A stretch of DNA of 64,000 bases from Antedon mediterranea (taxonomy: Eukaryota > Echinodermata > Crinoidea > Comatulida > Antedonidae): positions 25,728,070 to 25,792,069 of the forward strand of contig NC_092671.1 in the NCBI RefSeq assembly GCF_964355755.1, read 5' to 3'. The notes under the pieces were generated by a model that did not search any database, was not told the origin of the DNA, and worked only from the letters and a program-made list of their open reading frames with translations. Of this stretch, positions 23,301-32,656 are shown one piece after another. Both the position numbers and the translations under genes were made by a program. Within the stretch, counting starts at the first letter, position 1, and every line of letters begins with the position of its first letter.

Positions 23301-24262
23301 ATATGTTGATTGCAGGAGGGAAAAAAAGGCCGGTTTAAATCATTTGGAAATGATATGGTTGTCTAAAACTCAAAACTGTCATCACGCTAACAGAGTGTTG
23401 GCCCACTGGTGATAGGTAGTATCAAATGCCAAGTATAACTTATCCAAGTTTAAATGACAAGAATGACAGCCTAATAATTTCTAACTTAAGAATATTTAAA
23501 ATTCAGATTAATTTTTAAACAATTTAATGTATAGTATATATAAAATTTATCTCATCACAAAAAAGAAGTGTATATATAATTCAATACTGTACAGTTGAAC
23601 AAAAGTATAACATAATTCACAAGTCCAGTCAGTATTCAATCTCCCAAAGGGATTTATCTAAAGTGCTGTAATGATGTAAAAGCTATCTGTTATCACCATT
23701 TACTATAAAAAGTGTTTTCTCATTACATTCATGTTGTACAGATAATAATAAAAGTACATTGTGTTTGTAACATAATACTAACATAAATACTTATATCAAA
23801 ATTATTGATGGCCAGATACAGAGAAGATTAGTGACTTTTTTATTTAAACATTGCAGCATACGACTACGTAGGTAATGAGTGTAACGTTTCTTTTGCGCAA
23901 GCTTATGCTAGACTTGCCCCAAGTCTCTAGTTCTTGTGTCTTGTTTTTGTTTACGAGCGCCACCAGCATAAGACAAAACAATTTTTAAGTGATTTATCAG
24001 TAAAGAGAAAAAACAAAAGCTTTTCTCAATGACCCAATATACATGATTATCGTGGGAATTGAACCCACAAACTTACAATTGTCAGTGTGAATCGCCTTTG
24101 CACTCGGCCAGTCACTCAAAAAAGCTAATGTTAAATTAAATTACACAAACAGGCATTAAAGGCCCTCAACTTGACTCTTCTTTCTTTTCCTAGGGGGATT
24201 TCATTGAAGCCTATGACACTATGCAATGTGTCATCGATAACTACAAAGATGCAGTTAAGTGA
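5219..24262 (+). CDS. zeta-type tubulin, 11 coding exons, 414 residues
   Basis: This is a divergent tubulin GTPase. Exons, all GT-AG: 5219-5316, 12089-12184, 12907-12968, 13356-13490, 14251-14392, 14492-14659, 16650-16745, 19945-20017, 21968-22109, 22803-22966, 24194-24262; phases agree at every junction (1245 nt). Visible motifs: GQCGNQ (residues 9-14, nucleotide contact), GRGANWAFG (78-86), glycine loop CGGTGSG (125-131, first Gly replaced by Cys), YNATL (167-171), SSLAN (292-296), WNP (helix region), and C-terminal AGAYLHLYLNHGC. There is no acidic EEY-type tail, and the T7-loop N-x-D is N-E-P (240-242). The start is chosen because tubulins begin a few residues before GQCGNQ. Length is shorter than the usual 450, mainly before residue 80. 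The C-terminal pattern and WNPYPVDFW favour zeta over delta or epsilon. Zeta-tubulin is known from centriole and basal-body (basal foot) contexts. Confidence 0.88.
5509..6545. mobile_element. piggyBac-like MITE
   Basis: TTAA target duplications lie at 5509-5512 and 6542-6545. Immediately inside are inverted 10-bp ends CACTTTGACT (5513-5522) and AGTCAAAGTG (6532-6541). The left end continues as GCCAGAGG, a pattern seen in piggyBac-type transposons, which insert at TTAA. About 1.03 kb without a transposase makes it non-autonomous. It lies in intron 1 of the tubulin gene. Its right half carries a 22-bp palindrome repeated once. Confidence 0.75.
6471..6528. repeat. repeated perfect palindrome in the MITE end
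   Basis: AAACACGAAGATCTTCGTGT plus TT (6471-6492) is a perfect 22-bp palindrome. Eighteen bases of it recur at 6511-6528. They sit 4-70 bp inside the right terminal repeat of the piggyBac-like MITE and may be subterminal transposase-binding sites. Confidence 0.75.
6811..7178. mobile_element. 368-bp MITE nested in the Harbinger-like element
   Basis: The ends are long near-perfect inverted repeats: AGCCGATTTACCACTAGACG from 6811 and the complement of AGCCGATTTTCCACTAGGCG ending at 7178, with homology continuing through GAATTTGTTCG for about 37 bp. The interior has no coding capacity. Flanking duplication is unclear. Confidence 0.75.
7183..7207. repeat. 25-bp perfect palindrome
   Basis: GAAAGTTGACTT, a central G, then AAGTCAACTTTC. 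It lies 4 bp beyond the right end of the nested MITE. It is probably part of the surrounding transposon. Confidence 0.6.
7622..7766 (+). pseudogene. MADF-domain fragment, frameshifted
   Basis: From the ATG at 7622 the frame encodes VELDLMETVQSYRCIYD then KKSLTYRNGKREK. After an A-run near 7717-7726 the next frame continues NAWAAVALAINKT. Together these follow the MADF pattern (L-x-x-x-V then x-x-L-Y-D, a Y-x-N/D-x-x-x-R segment, then A-W-x-x-I/V-A), a DNA-binding fold common in arthropod transcription factors and in Harbinger-transposon partner proteins. The frameshift and missing remainder make it a relic. Its place between Harbinger-like ends supports a transposon origin. Confidence 0.55.
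8760..9572 (+). pseudogene. LINE endonuclease domain remnant
   Basis: Two frames broken by a stop near 8951 carry the endonuclease core: a KTWINKNTPID start, GGGVYLYL, GMLYRPPNS, GDFNQDLL with the metal/phosphate site asparagine, LDNIITND, and TDITDHLPIF corresponding to the catalytic S-D-H motif (here T-D-H). The N-terminal catalytic residues are missing. In living elements this domain nicks the target DNA to prime reverse transcription. Confidence 0.8.
9764..11342 (+). pseudogene. LINE reverse transcriptase and C-terminal domain remnant
   Basis: Overlapping frames (9764-10093, 10017-10757, 11016-11342) give the RT motifs in order: SNYRPISILP, YGFRKNSST, FINLSKAFDTIN, GVPQGSILGPLLF, LFADDTNIS and a WFMCNKLSIN helix, then the C-terminal YYNTRSKDK and LKSLF-like end at 11342. 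Motif A normally reads F-x-D-L-x-K-A-F-D; here the catalytic Asp is Asn, so the enzyme would be dead even if the frame changes at about 10085 and 10755 were ignored. Confidence 0.85.
12089..12184 (+). CDS. zeta-tubulin exon 2
   Basis: Codes residues 33-64 and part of 65. IRSLNIDSENKVLKRL occupies the place of the tubulin A-V-L-V-D-x-E-P-K segment, with Asn for the usual Pro. Acceptor TTCTTTTAG, donor AAAAG|GTAGGC, phase 2 in and out. Confidence 0.88.
12907..12968 (+). CDS. zeta-tubulin exon 3
   Basis: Codes residues 66-85 with parts of 65 and 86. It holds VCGRKGRGANWAFG, the equivalent of the G-A-G-N-N-W-A-K-G nucleotide loop. Donor TTTG|GTATGT. Confidence 0.9.
13356..13490 (+). CDS. zeta-tubulin exon 4
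   Basis: Codes residues 86-131 (both ends split). It contains RKEVERCDC and the glycine-rich phosphate loop CGGTGSG, completed by the next exon. Donor TTCTG|GTAAAG, phase 1. Confidence 0.92.
14251..14392 (+). CDS. zeta-tubulin exon 5
   Basis: Codes residues 131-178. It holds FGSHLCEAIRDNYP and QNYNATLCMAWL, matching the tubulin P-Y-N-A/S-x-L segment. Acceptor TATATTGCAG, donor CAAAG|GTTTGT. Confidence 0.92.
14492..14659 (+). CDS. zeta-tubulin exon 6
   Basis: Codes residues 178-233 and part of 234. N188 in YHNEEILHRL aligns with the guanine-contacting Asn of the D-N-E-A-L motif; INEHIAESLAGL follows as the D-L-N-x-x-V helix. Donor GGGAA|GTAAGT. Confidence 0.92.
16177..16424 (-). mobile_element. 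SINE-like element with a 5S rRNA-derived head
   Basis: The complement of 16,357-16,424 reads like the internal and 3' part of 5S rRNA: GGTGATC..., AACTTAACTT, then CTTGGATGGGAGACC and GGGTGCT-type sequence. On the plus strand this is seen as CAGCACCCGATG, ATATTCCCATA, GGTCTCCCATCCAAG and CTTAACTTTGGTGATC. The rest (16,177-16,345) is a body shared with 1411-1595. A 5S-type promoter head fused to a dispersed body fits the SINE3 class. It lies antisense in intron 6 of the tubulin gene. Confidence 0.7.
16650..16745 (+). CDS. zeta-tubulin exon 7
   Basis: Codes residues 234-265 with a split 266. PWEILQSVCPMPSHKF corresponds to the conserved N-M-V-P-F-P-R-L-H-F strand. The preceding GNEPW replaces the N-A-D-L T7 loop. 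Donor CAAAC|GTAAGT. Confidence 0.88.
16746..19944. other. tubulin intron 7, no feature seen
   Basis: This 3.2-kb intron is AT-rich with T runs and short ATA repeats (about 19,735-19,760). I saw no exon, RNA gene or structured transposon in it. Confidence 0.4.
19945..20017 (+). CDS. zeta-tubulin exon 8
   Basis: Codes residues 266-290, ending RYDEDGLT, which leads directly into the FSSLAN of exon 9. Acceptor TTTTTTTGCAG. The donor ACT|GTATCC is weak but is the only one that keeps phase 0 and the family alignment. Confidence 0.8.
20018..21967. other. tubulin intron 8, no feature seen
   Basis: AT-rich intron without recognised genes or repeats. Confidence 0.4.
21968..22109 (+). CDS. zeta-tubulin exon 9
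   Basis: Codes residues 291-337 and one base of 338. It contains SSLANLAVARG (the x-x-A-V-x-R-G strand), a Lys-rich helix and YNCVRWNPYPVDFW, the W-x-P segment that in zeta-tubulins carries P-Y-P-V-D. Acceptor AACTGTAACAG, donor ATAG|GTATGT. Confidence 0.88.
22190..22465. repeat. CAT/ATC trinucleotide-rich microsatellite
   Basis: Imperfect runs of TCATCATCA and ATTATCATC with CTTCATCATT spacers, ending in a short (AAT)n run. It lies in intron 9 of the tubulin gene. Confidence 0.85.
22803..22966 (+). CDS. zeta-tubulin exon 10
   Basis: Codes residues 338-392: a strand with LTICANTSRI (the N-S/N-T-x-I segment), a long helix and AGAYLHLYLNHGCEK, the C-terminal helix H11/H12 region (F/Y-L-H-W-Y in canonical tubulins). 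Donor GAAAAG|GTATTC, phase 0. Confidence 0.92.
23023..23163. repeat. dispersed repeat with TACAGTA/TACTGTA ends
   Basis: It begins TACAGTAGAATCC and ends CTTGTACTGTA, with inner segments GGGGACACCCCTATTAAAGG and GGTGTCCCC, giving partial inverted symmetry. The CTATTAAAGGGACACTT core is also the core of the 95-bp satellite that starts 1.5 kb downstream, so it may be the satellite's source. Confidence 0.5.
24043..24116 (-). repeat. tRNA-like relic (Ser/Leu type)
   Basis: The minus strand shows an A-box-like TGGCCGAGTGC and a B-box-like GGGTTCAATTCCC about 45 bp apart. The acceptor ends do not pair and the anticodon arm is weak, so it is a tRNA pseudogene or SINE head, not a working tRNA. Confidence 0.5.
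24194..24262 (+). CDS. zeta-tubulin exon 11
   Basis: Codes residues 393-414 and the stop: GDFIEAYDTMQCVIDNYKD, the final helix. There is no acidic C-terminal tail. Acceptor TTTCCTAG. No canonical AATAAA is evident in the 360 bp before the satellite. Confidence 0.92.
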   Translation, partial: GDFIEAYDTMQCVIDNYKDAVK

Positions 24263-24622
24263 CTCATTTCCGTTGCACGTCTCATGTTAATGATCATATG
24301 GTCTGCTGGGTGATAAGTCACTTAAGTGAGTAGCCCGAGGATGGCCAAGGCTCGATGGAAGGGGAGGAAGTAGTCGAGTGTGGTGAAGTGACTAGATGGA
24401 CAATCCTGCTAATTTGTATTTTATGCATACAGAATGAATATGGATTTTTAAACTAGGCAAGCTATTTAAACTGATTCTAGAACAAGGCTGCAAATTTGGA
24501 TTATGATTATATTACTAAGTACATTCCTGTCTTCTCGAGAAAGTTTACATTCCTACATAAATATATTTGATTATATTTTGTTCTTTACCATACAAAATAT
24601 ACTTTCTAGAAAAGTTTAATTT

Positions 24623-27600
24623 AAAGAGGTAGACAGAGACATGATAGATCACCTTATTTGAAAAATCCATATTAAAGGGACACTTAATATTGGGCATCCC
24701 TTATATATACAGAGTTTAAAGAGGTAGACAGAGACAAGATAGATCACCTTGTTTGAAAAATCCATATTAAAGGGACACTTAATATTGGGCATCCCTTATA
24801 TATACAGAGTTTAAAGAGGTAGACAGAGACAAGATAGATCACCTTGTTTGAAAAATCCATATTAAAGGGACACTTAATATTGGGCATCCCTTATATATAC
24901 AGAGTTTAAAGAGGTAGACAGAGACAAGATAGATCACCTTGTTTGAAAAATCCATATTAAAGGGACACTTAATATTGGGCATCCCTTATATATACAGAGT
25001 TTAAAGAGGTAGACAGAGACAAGATAGATCACCTTGTTTGAAAAATCCATATTAAAGGGACACTTAATATTGGGCATCCCTTATATATACAGAGTTTAAA
25101 GAGGTAGACAGAGACAAGATAGATCACCTTGTTTGAAAAATCCCTATTAAAGGGACACTTAATATTGGGCATCCCTTATATATACAGAGTTTAAAGAGGT
25201 AGACAGAGACACGATAGATCACCTTATTTGAAAAATCCATATTAAAGGGACACTTAATATTGGGCATCCCTTATATATACAGAGTTTAAAGAGGTAGACA
25301 GAGACATGATAGATCACCTTATTTGAAAAATCCCTATTAAAGGGACACTTAATATTGGGCATCCCTTATATATACAGAGTTTAAAGAGGTAGACAGAGAC
25401 ACGATAGATCACCTTATTTGAAAAATCCATATTAAAGGGACACTTAATATTGGGCATCCCTTATATATACAGAGTTTAAAGAGGTAGACAGAGACACGAT
25501 AGATCACCTTTTTTGAAAAATCCATATTAAAGGGACACTTAATATTGGGCATCCCTTATATATACAGAGTTTAAAGAGGTAGACAGAGACAAGATAGATC
25601 ACCTTGTTTGAAAAATCCATATTAAAGGGACACTTAATATTGGGCATCCCTTATATATACAGAGTTTAAAGAGGTAGACAGAGACAAGATAGATCACCTT
25701 GTTTGAAAAATCCATATTAAAGGGACACTTAATATTGGGCATCCCTTATATATACAGAGTTTAAAGAGGTAGACAGAGACACGATAGATCACCTTATTTG
25801 AAAAATCCATATTAAAGGGACACTTAATATTGGGCATCCCTTATATATACAGAGTTTAAAGAGGTAGACAGAGACACGATAGATCACCTTGTTTGAAAAA
25901 TCCATATTAAAGGGACACTTAATATTGGGCATCCCTTATATATACAGAGTTTAAAGAGGTAGACAGAGACAAGATAGATCACCTTATTTGAAAAATCCAT
26001 ATTAAAGGGACACTTAATATTGGGCATCCCTTATATATACAGAGTTTAAAGAGGTAGACAGAGACAAGATAGATCACCTTGTTTGAAAAATCCATATTAA
26101 AGGGACACTTAATATTGGGCATCCCTTATATATACAGAGTTTAAAGAGGTAGACAGAGACACGATAGATCACCTTATTTGAAAAATCCATATTAAAGGGA
26201 CACTTAATATTGGGCATCCCTTATATATACAGAGTTTAAAGAGGTAGACAGAGACACGATAGATCACCTTGTTTGAAAAATCCATATTAAAGGGACACTT
26301 AATATTGGGCATCCCTTATATATACAGAGTTTAAAGAGGTAGACAGAGACACGATAGATCACCTTATTTGAAAAATCCATATTAAAGGGACACTTAATAT
26401 TGGGCATCCCTTATATATACAGAGTTTAAAGAGGTAGACAGAGACACGATAGATCACCTTATTTGAAAAATCCCTATTAAAGGGACACTTAATATTGGGC
26501 ATCCCTTATATATACAGAGTTTAAAGAGGTAGACAGAGACAAGATAGATCACCTTGTTTGAAAAATCCATATTAAAGGGACACTTAATATTGGGCATCCC
26601 TTATATATACAGAGTTTAAAGAGGTAGACAGAGACAAGATAGATCACCTTGTTTGAAAAATCCATATTAAAGGGACACTTAATATTGGGCATCCCTTATA
26701 TATACAGAGTTTAAAGAGGTAGACAGAGACACGATAGATCACCTTATTTGAAAAATCCATATTAAAGGGACACTTAATATTGGGCATCCCTTATATATAC
26801 AGAGTTTAAAGAGGTAGACAGAGACACGATAGATCACCTTATTTGAAAAATCCATATTAAAGGGACACTTAATATTGGGCATCCCTTATATATACAGAGT
26901 TTAAAGAGGTAGACAGAGACACGATAGATCACCTTATTTGAAAAATCCATATTAAAGGGACACTTAATATTGGGCATCCCTTATATATACAGAGTTTAAA
27001 GAGGTAGACAGAGACACGATAGATCACCTTATTTGAAAAATCCATATTAAAGGGACACTTAATATTGGGCATCCCTTATATATACAGAGTTTAAAGAGGT
27101 AGACAGAGACAAGATAGATCACCTTATTTGAAAAATCCATATTAAAGGGACACTTAATATTGGGCATCCCTTATATATACAGAGTTTAAAGAGGTAGACA
27201 GAGACACGATAGATCACCTTATTTGAAAAATCCCTATTAAAGGGACACTTAATATTGGGCATCCCTTATATATACAGAGTTTAAAGAGGTAGACAGAGAC
27301 AAGATAGATCACCTTATTTGAAAAATCCATATTAAAGGGACACTTAATATTGGGCATCCCTTATATATACAGAGTTTAAAGAGGTAGACAGAGACACGAT
27401 AGATCACCTTATTTGAAAAATCCATATTAAAGGGACACTTAATATTGGGCATCCCTTATATATACAGAGTTTAAAGAGGTAGACAGAGACAAGATAGATC
27501 ACCTTATTTGAAAAATCCATATTAAAGGGACACTTAATATTGGGCATCCCTTATATATACAGAGTTTAAAGAGGTAGACAGAGACAAGATAGATCACCTT

Positions 27601-27959
27601 GTTTGAAAAATCCATATTAAAGGGACACTTAATATTGGGCATCCCTTATATATACAGAGTTTAAAGAGGTAGACAGAGACAAGATAGATCACCTTGTTTG
27701 AAAAATCCATATTAAAGGGACACTTAATATTGGGCATCCCTTATATATACAGAGTTTAAAGAGGTAGACAGAGACAAGATAGATCACCTTGTTTGAAAAA
27801 TCCCTATTAAAGGGACACTTAATATTGGGCATCCCTTATATATACAGAGTTTAAAGAGGTAGACAGAGACACGATAGATCACCTTATTTGAAAAATCCAT
27901 ATTAAAGGGACACTTAATATTGGGCATCCCTTATATATACAGAGTTTAAAGAGGTAGAC
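24623..27959. repeat. 95-bp satellite array, block 1 (about 35 units)
   Basis: Head-to-tail units of 95 bp starting AAAGAGGTAGACAGAGAC and containing ATTAAAGGGACACTTAATAT and CCCTTATATATACAGAG. Units are almost identical and vary at three positions: A(A/C/T)GATAG, CTT(A/G/T)TTTG and CC(A/C)TATT. The last unit is broken at GGTAGAC by a 1300-bp element. The start is only 360 bp after the tubulin stop codon. Confidence 0.97.
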
Positions 27960-29259
27960 CATGGATTAAAGAATAGAAGGATATGCATCGACGTGAGATC
28001 AAGGGTTCCTTGACTCTCGCCGACAGACCGCGGACCGCCCACAATGTTACAGTTTAATTAACCGCATGGTAACAACGAAACGGTCGCGTGCCTAATATAT
28101 TGTTTACTGCACATGTGCAACGACATTTAACCTTGTTGGCTACTACGCTTCTTTCGCGCGTTCTTTGGTGGCATGATGTTTGTAGATGGTCAACTATTGA
28201 CTATGTTGGTTTCTGCCGCGATTGATCTACGCTAATGATTTTTTATGATGATTAAAGTAGCATTTTATGACCTGTAGTAGCCCTACATCTGAGACAATAA
28301 CTATTAGTTGTCTCATTTGTTGTAAAATTACAAAATCAGCAAGAATGCTAGCCTAGCTAGGCCCAGGCCTTGTACTAACTAGGCTAAACTGGGCTAGTAA
28401 ACCCTATGATTTGCCGACATTGATACTGCCTAGGTAGGCCTAGGCTAATCTTAAATACTCACCGTTGTCTTACTTCTTGTGTGAATAATAATAGGTAGGC
28501 CTACTTCGTTTGTTCGTGATCAAGTTTGCCCTGCGTGTACTTTTCAAAACGACCGCTAGGTAACGAATCGCAACTATACATAGCCAGCCAATCCCGGATC
28601 AGGGATCGCTGTTTTCATTCAATTAGGCCCGGTGATTGGATGTGATGTGGATGACATAACCACTAGCCAATCACCAGGCACTACAGTTTAAATATAATCA
28701 CATCGATAATTAAGGAGATTTATGAAGAAACCACTGCTTAGCCATATATTAAAAAACACGATTGTTGTATGTCTGAACACCGGCCACGCTAACAACATAC
28801 ATGGTCAAATGCATAATTTAATATTCTATAGATTAACGCAATTTTTAATGACAGAAGATGGCAGGCAAATAATGATAATTCAAATATAAAAATGGCATAT
28901 TTTATTAATATTACCAACTACCTAAAATTACCAGTCGTAAGAAAGTGAACTTTTCGTAGTCCGATTGTGATGAAACTAAAACAGAATTATTCAGCAATAT
29001 ATGTTTGTTATCAATTAATCATCGACGCAGACATGTCAATAGAACATTCAGACTGCGCATACGATTTCTACATGGTTACGTTTTGGTCTCAAAAAATGTA
29101 ACAGTTGATTCGCAGCGTTTTACAGAGGGCCGCGGTTAGAGACACGGAGTTCAATGAACGTGTTTGTTTGATTGGCAGCAGTGCTTTAGTATAGGCAAGC
29201 GCGTTGTAAAATCGTTTGATGTCACCGTCGATGCATATCCTTCTATTCTTTAATCCATG
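27960..29259. mobile_element. 1300-bp inverted-repeat transposon in the satellite (copy 1)
   Basis: The ends are a perfect inverted repeat of about 34 bp beginning CATGGATTAAAGAATAGAAG, with weaker homology for another 10 bp. The satellite bases GGTAGAC occur on both sides, a 7-bp target duplication. No transposase frame is present; only a 61-codon chance frame near the right end. CATG termini and a target resembling the P-element preference (GGCCAGAC) raise the P superfamily as a possibility, but P elements normally duplicate 8 bp, so this is inference. Confidence 0.9.
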
Positions 29260-31356
29260 GGTAGACAGAGACACGATAGATCACCTTTTTTGAAAAATCC
29301 ATATTAAAGGGACACTTAATATTGGGCATCCCTTATATATACAGAGTTTAAAGAGGTAGACAGAGACAAGATAGATCACCTTGTTTGAAAAATCCATATT
29401 AAAGGGACACTTAATATTGGGCATCCCTTATATATACAGAGTTTAAAGAGGTAGACAGAGACAAGATAGATCACCTTGTTTGAAAAATCCATATTAAAGG
29501 GACACTTAATATTGGGCATCCCTTATATATACAGAGTTTAAAGAGGTAGACAGAGACACGATAGATCACCTTATTTGAAAAATCCATATTAAAGGGACAC
29601 TTAATATTGGGCATCCCTTATATATACAGAGTTTAAAGAGGTAGACAGAGACACGATAGATCACCTTGTTTGAAAAATCCATATTAAAGGGACACTTAAT
29701 ATTGGGCATCCCTTATATATACAGAGTTTAAAGAGGTAGACAGAGACAAGATAGATCACCTTATTTGAAAAATCCATATTAAAGGGACACTTAATATTGG
29801 GCATCCCTTATATATACAGAGTTTAAAGAGGTAGACAGAGACAAGATAGATCACCTTGTTTGAAAAATCCATATTAAAGGGACACTTAATATTGGGCATC
29901 CCTTATATATACAGAGTTTAAAGAGGTAGACAGAGACACGATAGATCACCTTATTTGAAAAATCCATATTAAAGGGACACTTAATATTGGGCATCCCTTA
30001 TATATACAGAGTTTAAAGAGGTAGACAGAGACACGATAGATCACCTTGTTTGAAAAATCCATATTAAAGGGACACTTAATATTGGGCATCCCTTATATAT
30101 ACAGAGTTTAAAGAGGTAGACAGAGACACGATAGATCACCTTATTTGAAAAATCCATATTAAAGGGACACTTAATATTGGGCATCCCTTATATATACAGA
30201 GTTTAAAGAGGTAGACAGAGACACGATAGATCACCTTGTTTGAAAAATCCATATTAAAGGGACACTTAATATTGGGCATCCCTTATATATACAGAGTTTA
30301 AAGAGGTAGACAGAGACACGATAGATCACCTTATTTGAAAAATCCATATTAAAGGGACACTTAATATTGGGCATCCCTTATATATACAGAGTTTAAAGAG
30401 GTAGACAGAGACACGATAGATCACCTTGTTTGAAAAATCCATATTAAAGGGACACTTAATATTGGGCATCCCTTATATATACAGAGTTTAAAGAGGTAGA
30501 CAGAGACACGATAGATCACCTTATTTGAAAAATCCATATTAAAGGGACACTTAATATTGGGCATCCCTTATATATACAGAGTTTAAAGAGGTAGACAGAG
30601 ACACGATAGATCACCTTGTTTGAAAAATCCATATTAAAGGGACACTTAATATTGGGCATCCCTTATATATACAGAGTTTAAAGAGGTAGACAGAGACAAG
30701 ATAGATCACCTTATTTGAAAAATCCATATTAAAGGGACACTTAATATTGGGCGTCCCTTATATATACAGAGTTTAAAGAGGTAGACAGAGACACGATAGA
30801 TCACCTTATTTGAAAAATCCATATTAAAGGGACACTTAATATTGGGCATCCCTTATATATACAGAGTTTAAAGAGGTAGACAGAGACACGATAGATCACC
30901 TTATTTGAAAAATCCATATTAAAGGGACACTTAATATTGGGCATCCCTTATATATACAGAGTTTAAAGAGGTAGACAGAGACAAGATAGATCACCTTATT
31001 TGAAAAATCCATATTAAAGGGACACTTAATATTGGGCATCCCTTATATATACAGAGTTTAAAGAGGTAGACAGAGACACGATAGATCACCTTATTTGAAA
31101 AATCCCTATTAAAGGGACACTTAATATTGGGCATCCCTTATATATACAGAGTTTAAAGAGGTAGACAGAGACAAGATAGATCACCTTATTTGAAAAATCC
31201 CTATTAAAGGGACACTTAATATTGGGCATCCCTTATATATACAGAGTTTAAAGAGGTAGACAGAGACAAGATAGATCACCTTGTTTGAAAAATCCATATT
31301 AAAGGGACACTTAATATTGGGCATCCCTTATATATACAGAGTTTAAAGAGGTAGAC
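29260..31356. repeat. 95-bp satellite array, block 2 (22 units)
   Basis: Continues the same 95-bp unit between the two inserted elements. Its first ten units repeat the variant order of units 10-19 of block 1. One unit has GCGTCCC for GCATCCC. Confidence 0.97.
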
Positions 31357-32656
31357 CATGGATTAAAGAATAGAAGGATATGCATCGACGTGAGATCAAG
31401 GGTTCCTTGACTCTCGCCGACAGACCGCGGACCGCCCACAATGTTACAGTTTAATTAACCGCATGGTAACAACGAAACGGTCGCGTGCCTAATATATTGT
31501 TTACTGCACATGTGCAACGACATTTAACCTTGTTGGCTACTACGCTTCTTTCGCGCGTTCTTTGGTGGCATGATGTTTGTAGATGGTCAACTATTGACTA
31601 TGTTGGTTTCTGCCGCGATTGATCTACGCTAATGATTTTTTATGATGATTAAAGTAGCATTTTATGACCTGTAGTAGCCCTACATCTGAGACAATAACTA
31701 TTAGTTGTCTCATTTGTTGTAAAATTACAAAATCAGCAAGAATGCTAGCCTAGCTAGGCCCAGGCCTTGTACTAACTAGGCTAAACTGGGCTAGTAAACC
31801 CTATGATTTGCCGACATTGATACTGCCTAGGTAGGCCTAGGCTAATCTTAAATACTCACCGTTGTCTTACTTCTTGTGTGAATAATAATAGGTAGGCCTA
31901 CTTCGTTTGTTCGTGATCAAGTTTGCCCTGCGTGTACTTTTCAAAACGACCGCTAGGTAACGAATCGCAACTATACATAGCCAGCCAATCCCGGATCAGG
32001 GATCGCTGTTTTCATTCAATTAGGCCCGGTGATTGGATGTGATGTGGATGACATAACCACTAGCCAATCACCAGGCACTACAGTTTAAATATAATCACAT
32101 CGATAATTAAGGAGATTTATGAAGAAACCACTGCTTAGCCATATATTAAAAAACACGATTGTTGTATGTCTGAACACCGGCCACGCTAACAACATACATG
32201 GTCAAATGCATAATTTAATATTCTATAGATTAACGCAATTTTTAATGACAGAAGATGGCAGGCAAATAATGATAATTCAAATATAAAAATGGCATATTTT
32301 ATTAATATTACCAACTACCTAAAATTACCAGTCGTAAGAAAGTGAACTTTTCGTAGTCCGATTGTGATGAAACTAAAACAGAATTATTCAGCAATATATG
32401 TTTGTTATCAATTAATCATCGACGCAGACATGTCAATAGAACATTCAGACTGCGCATACGATTTCTACATGGTTACGTTTTGGTCTCAAAAAATGTAACA
32501 GTTGATTCGCAGCGTTTTACAGAGGGCCGCGGTTAGAGACACGGAGTTCAATGAACGTGTTTGTTTGATTGGCAGCAGTGCTTTAGTATAGGCAAGCGCG
32601 TTGTAAAATCGTTTGATGTCACCGTCGATGCATATCCTTCTATTCTTTAATCCATG
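31357..32656. mobile_element. 1300-bp inverted-repeat transposon in the satellite (copy 2)
   Basis: Same length, same ends and apparently the same sequence as copy 1, with the same GGTAGAC flanks. The shared flanking unit with the unique CTTTTTTG variant shows it arose by duplication of the block (3397 bp offset), not by a second insertion. Confidence 0.92.

Noticed and set aside
5219-24262. Assignment as delta- or epsilon-tubulin
   Set aside because: The C-terminal YLHLYLNHGC and WNPYPVDFW segments fit zeta better than delta or epsilon patterns; still needs a tree.
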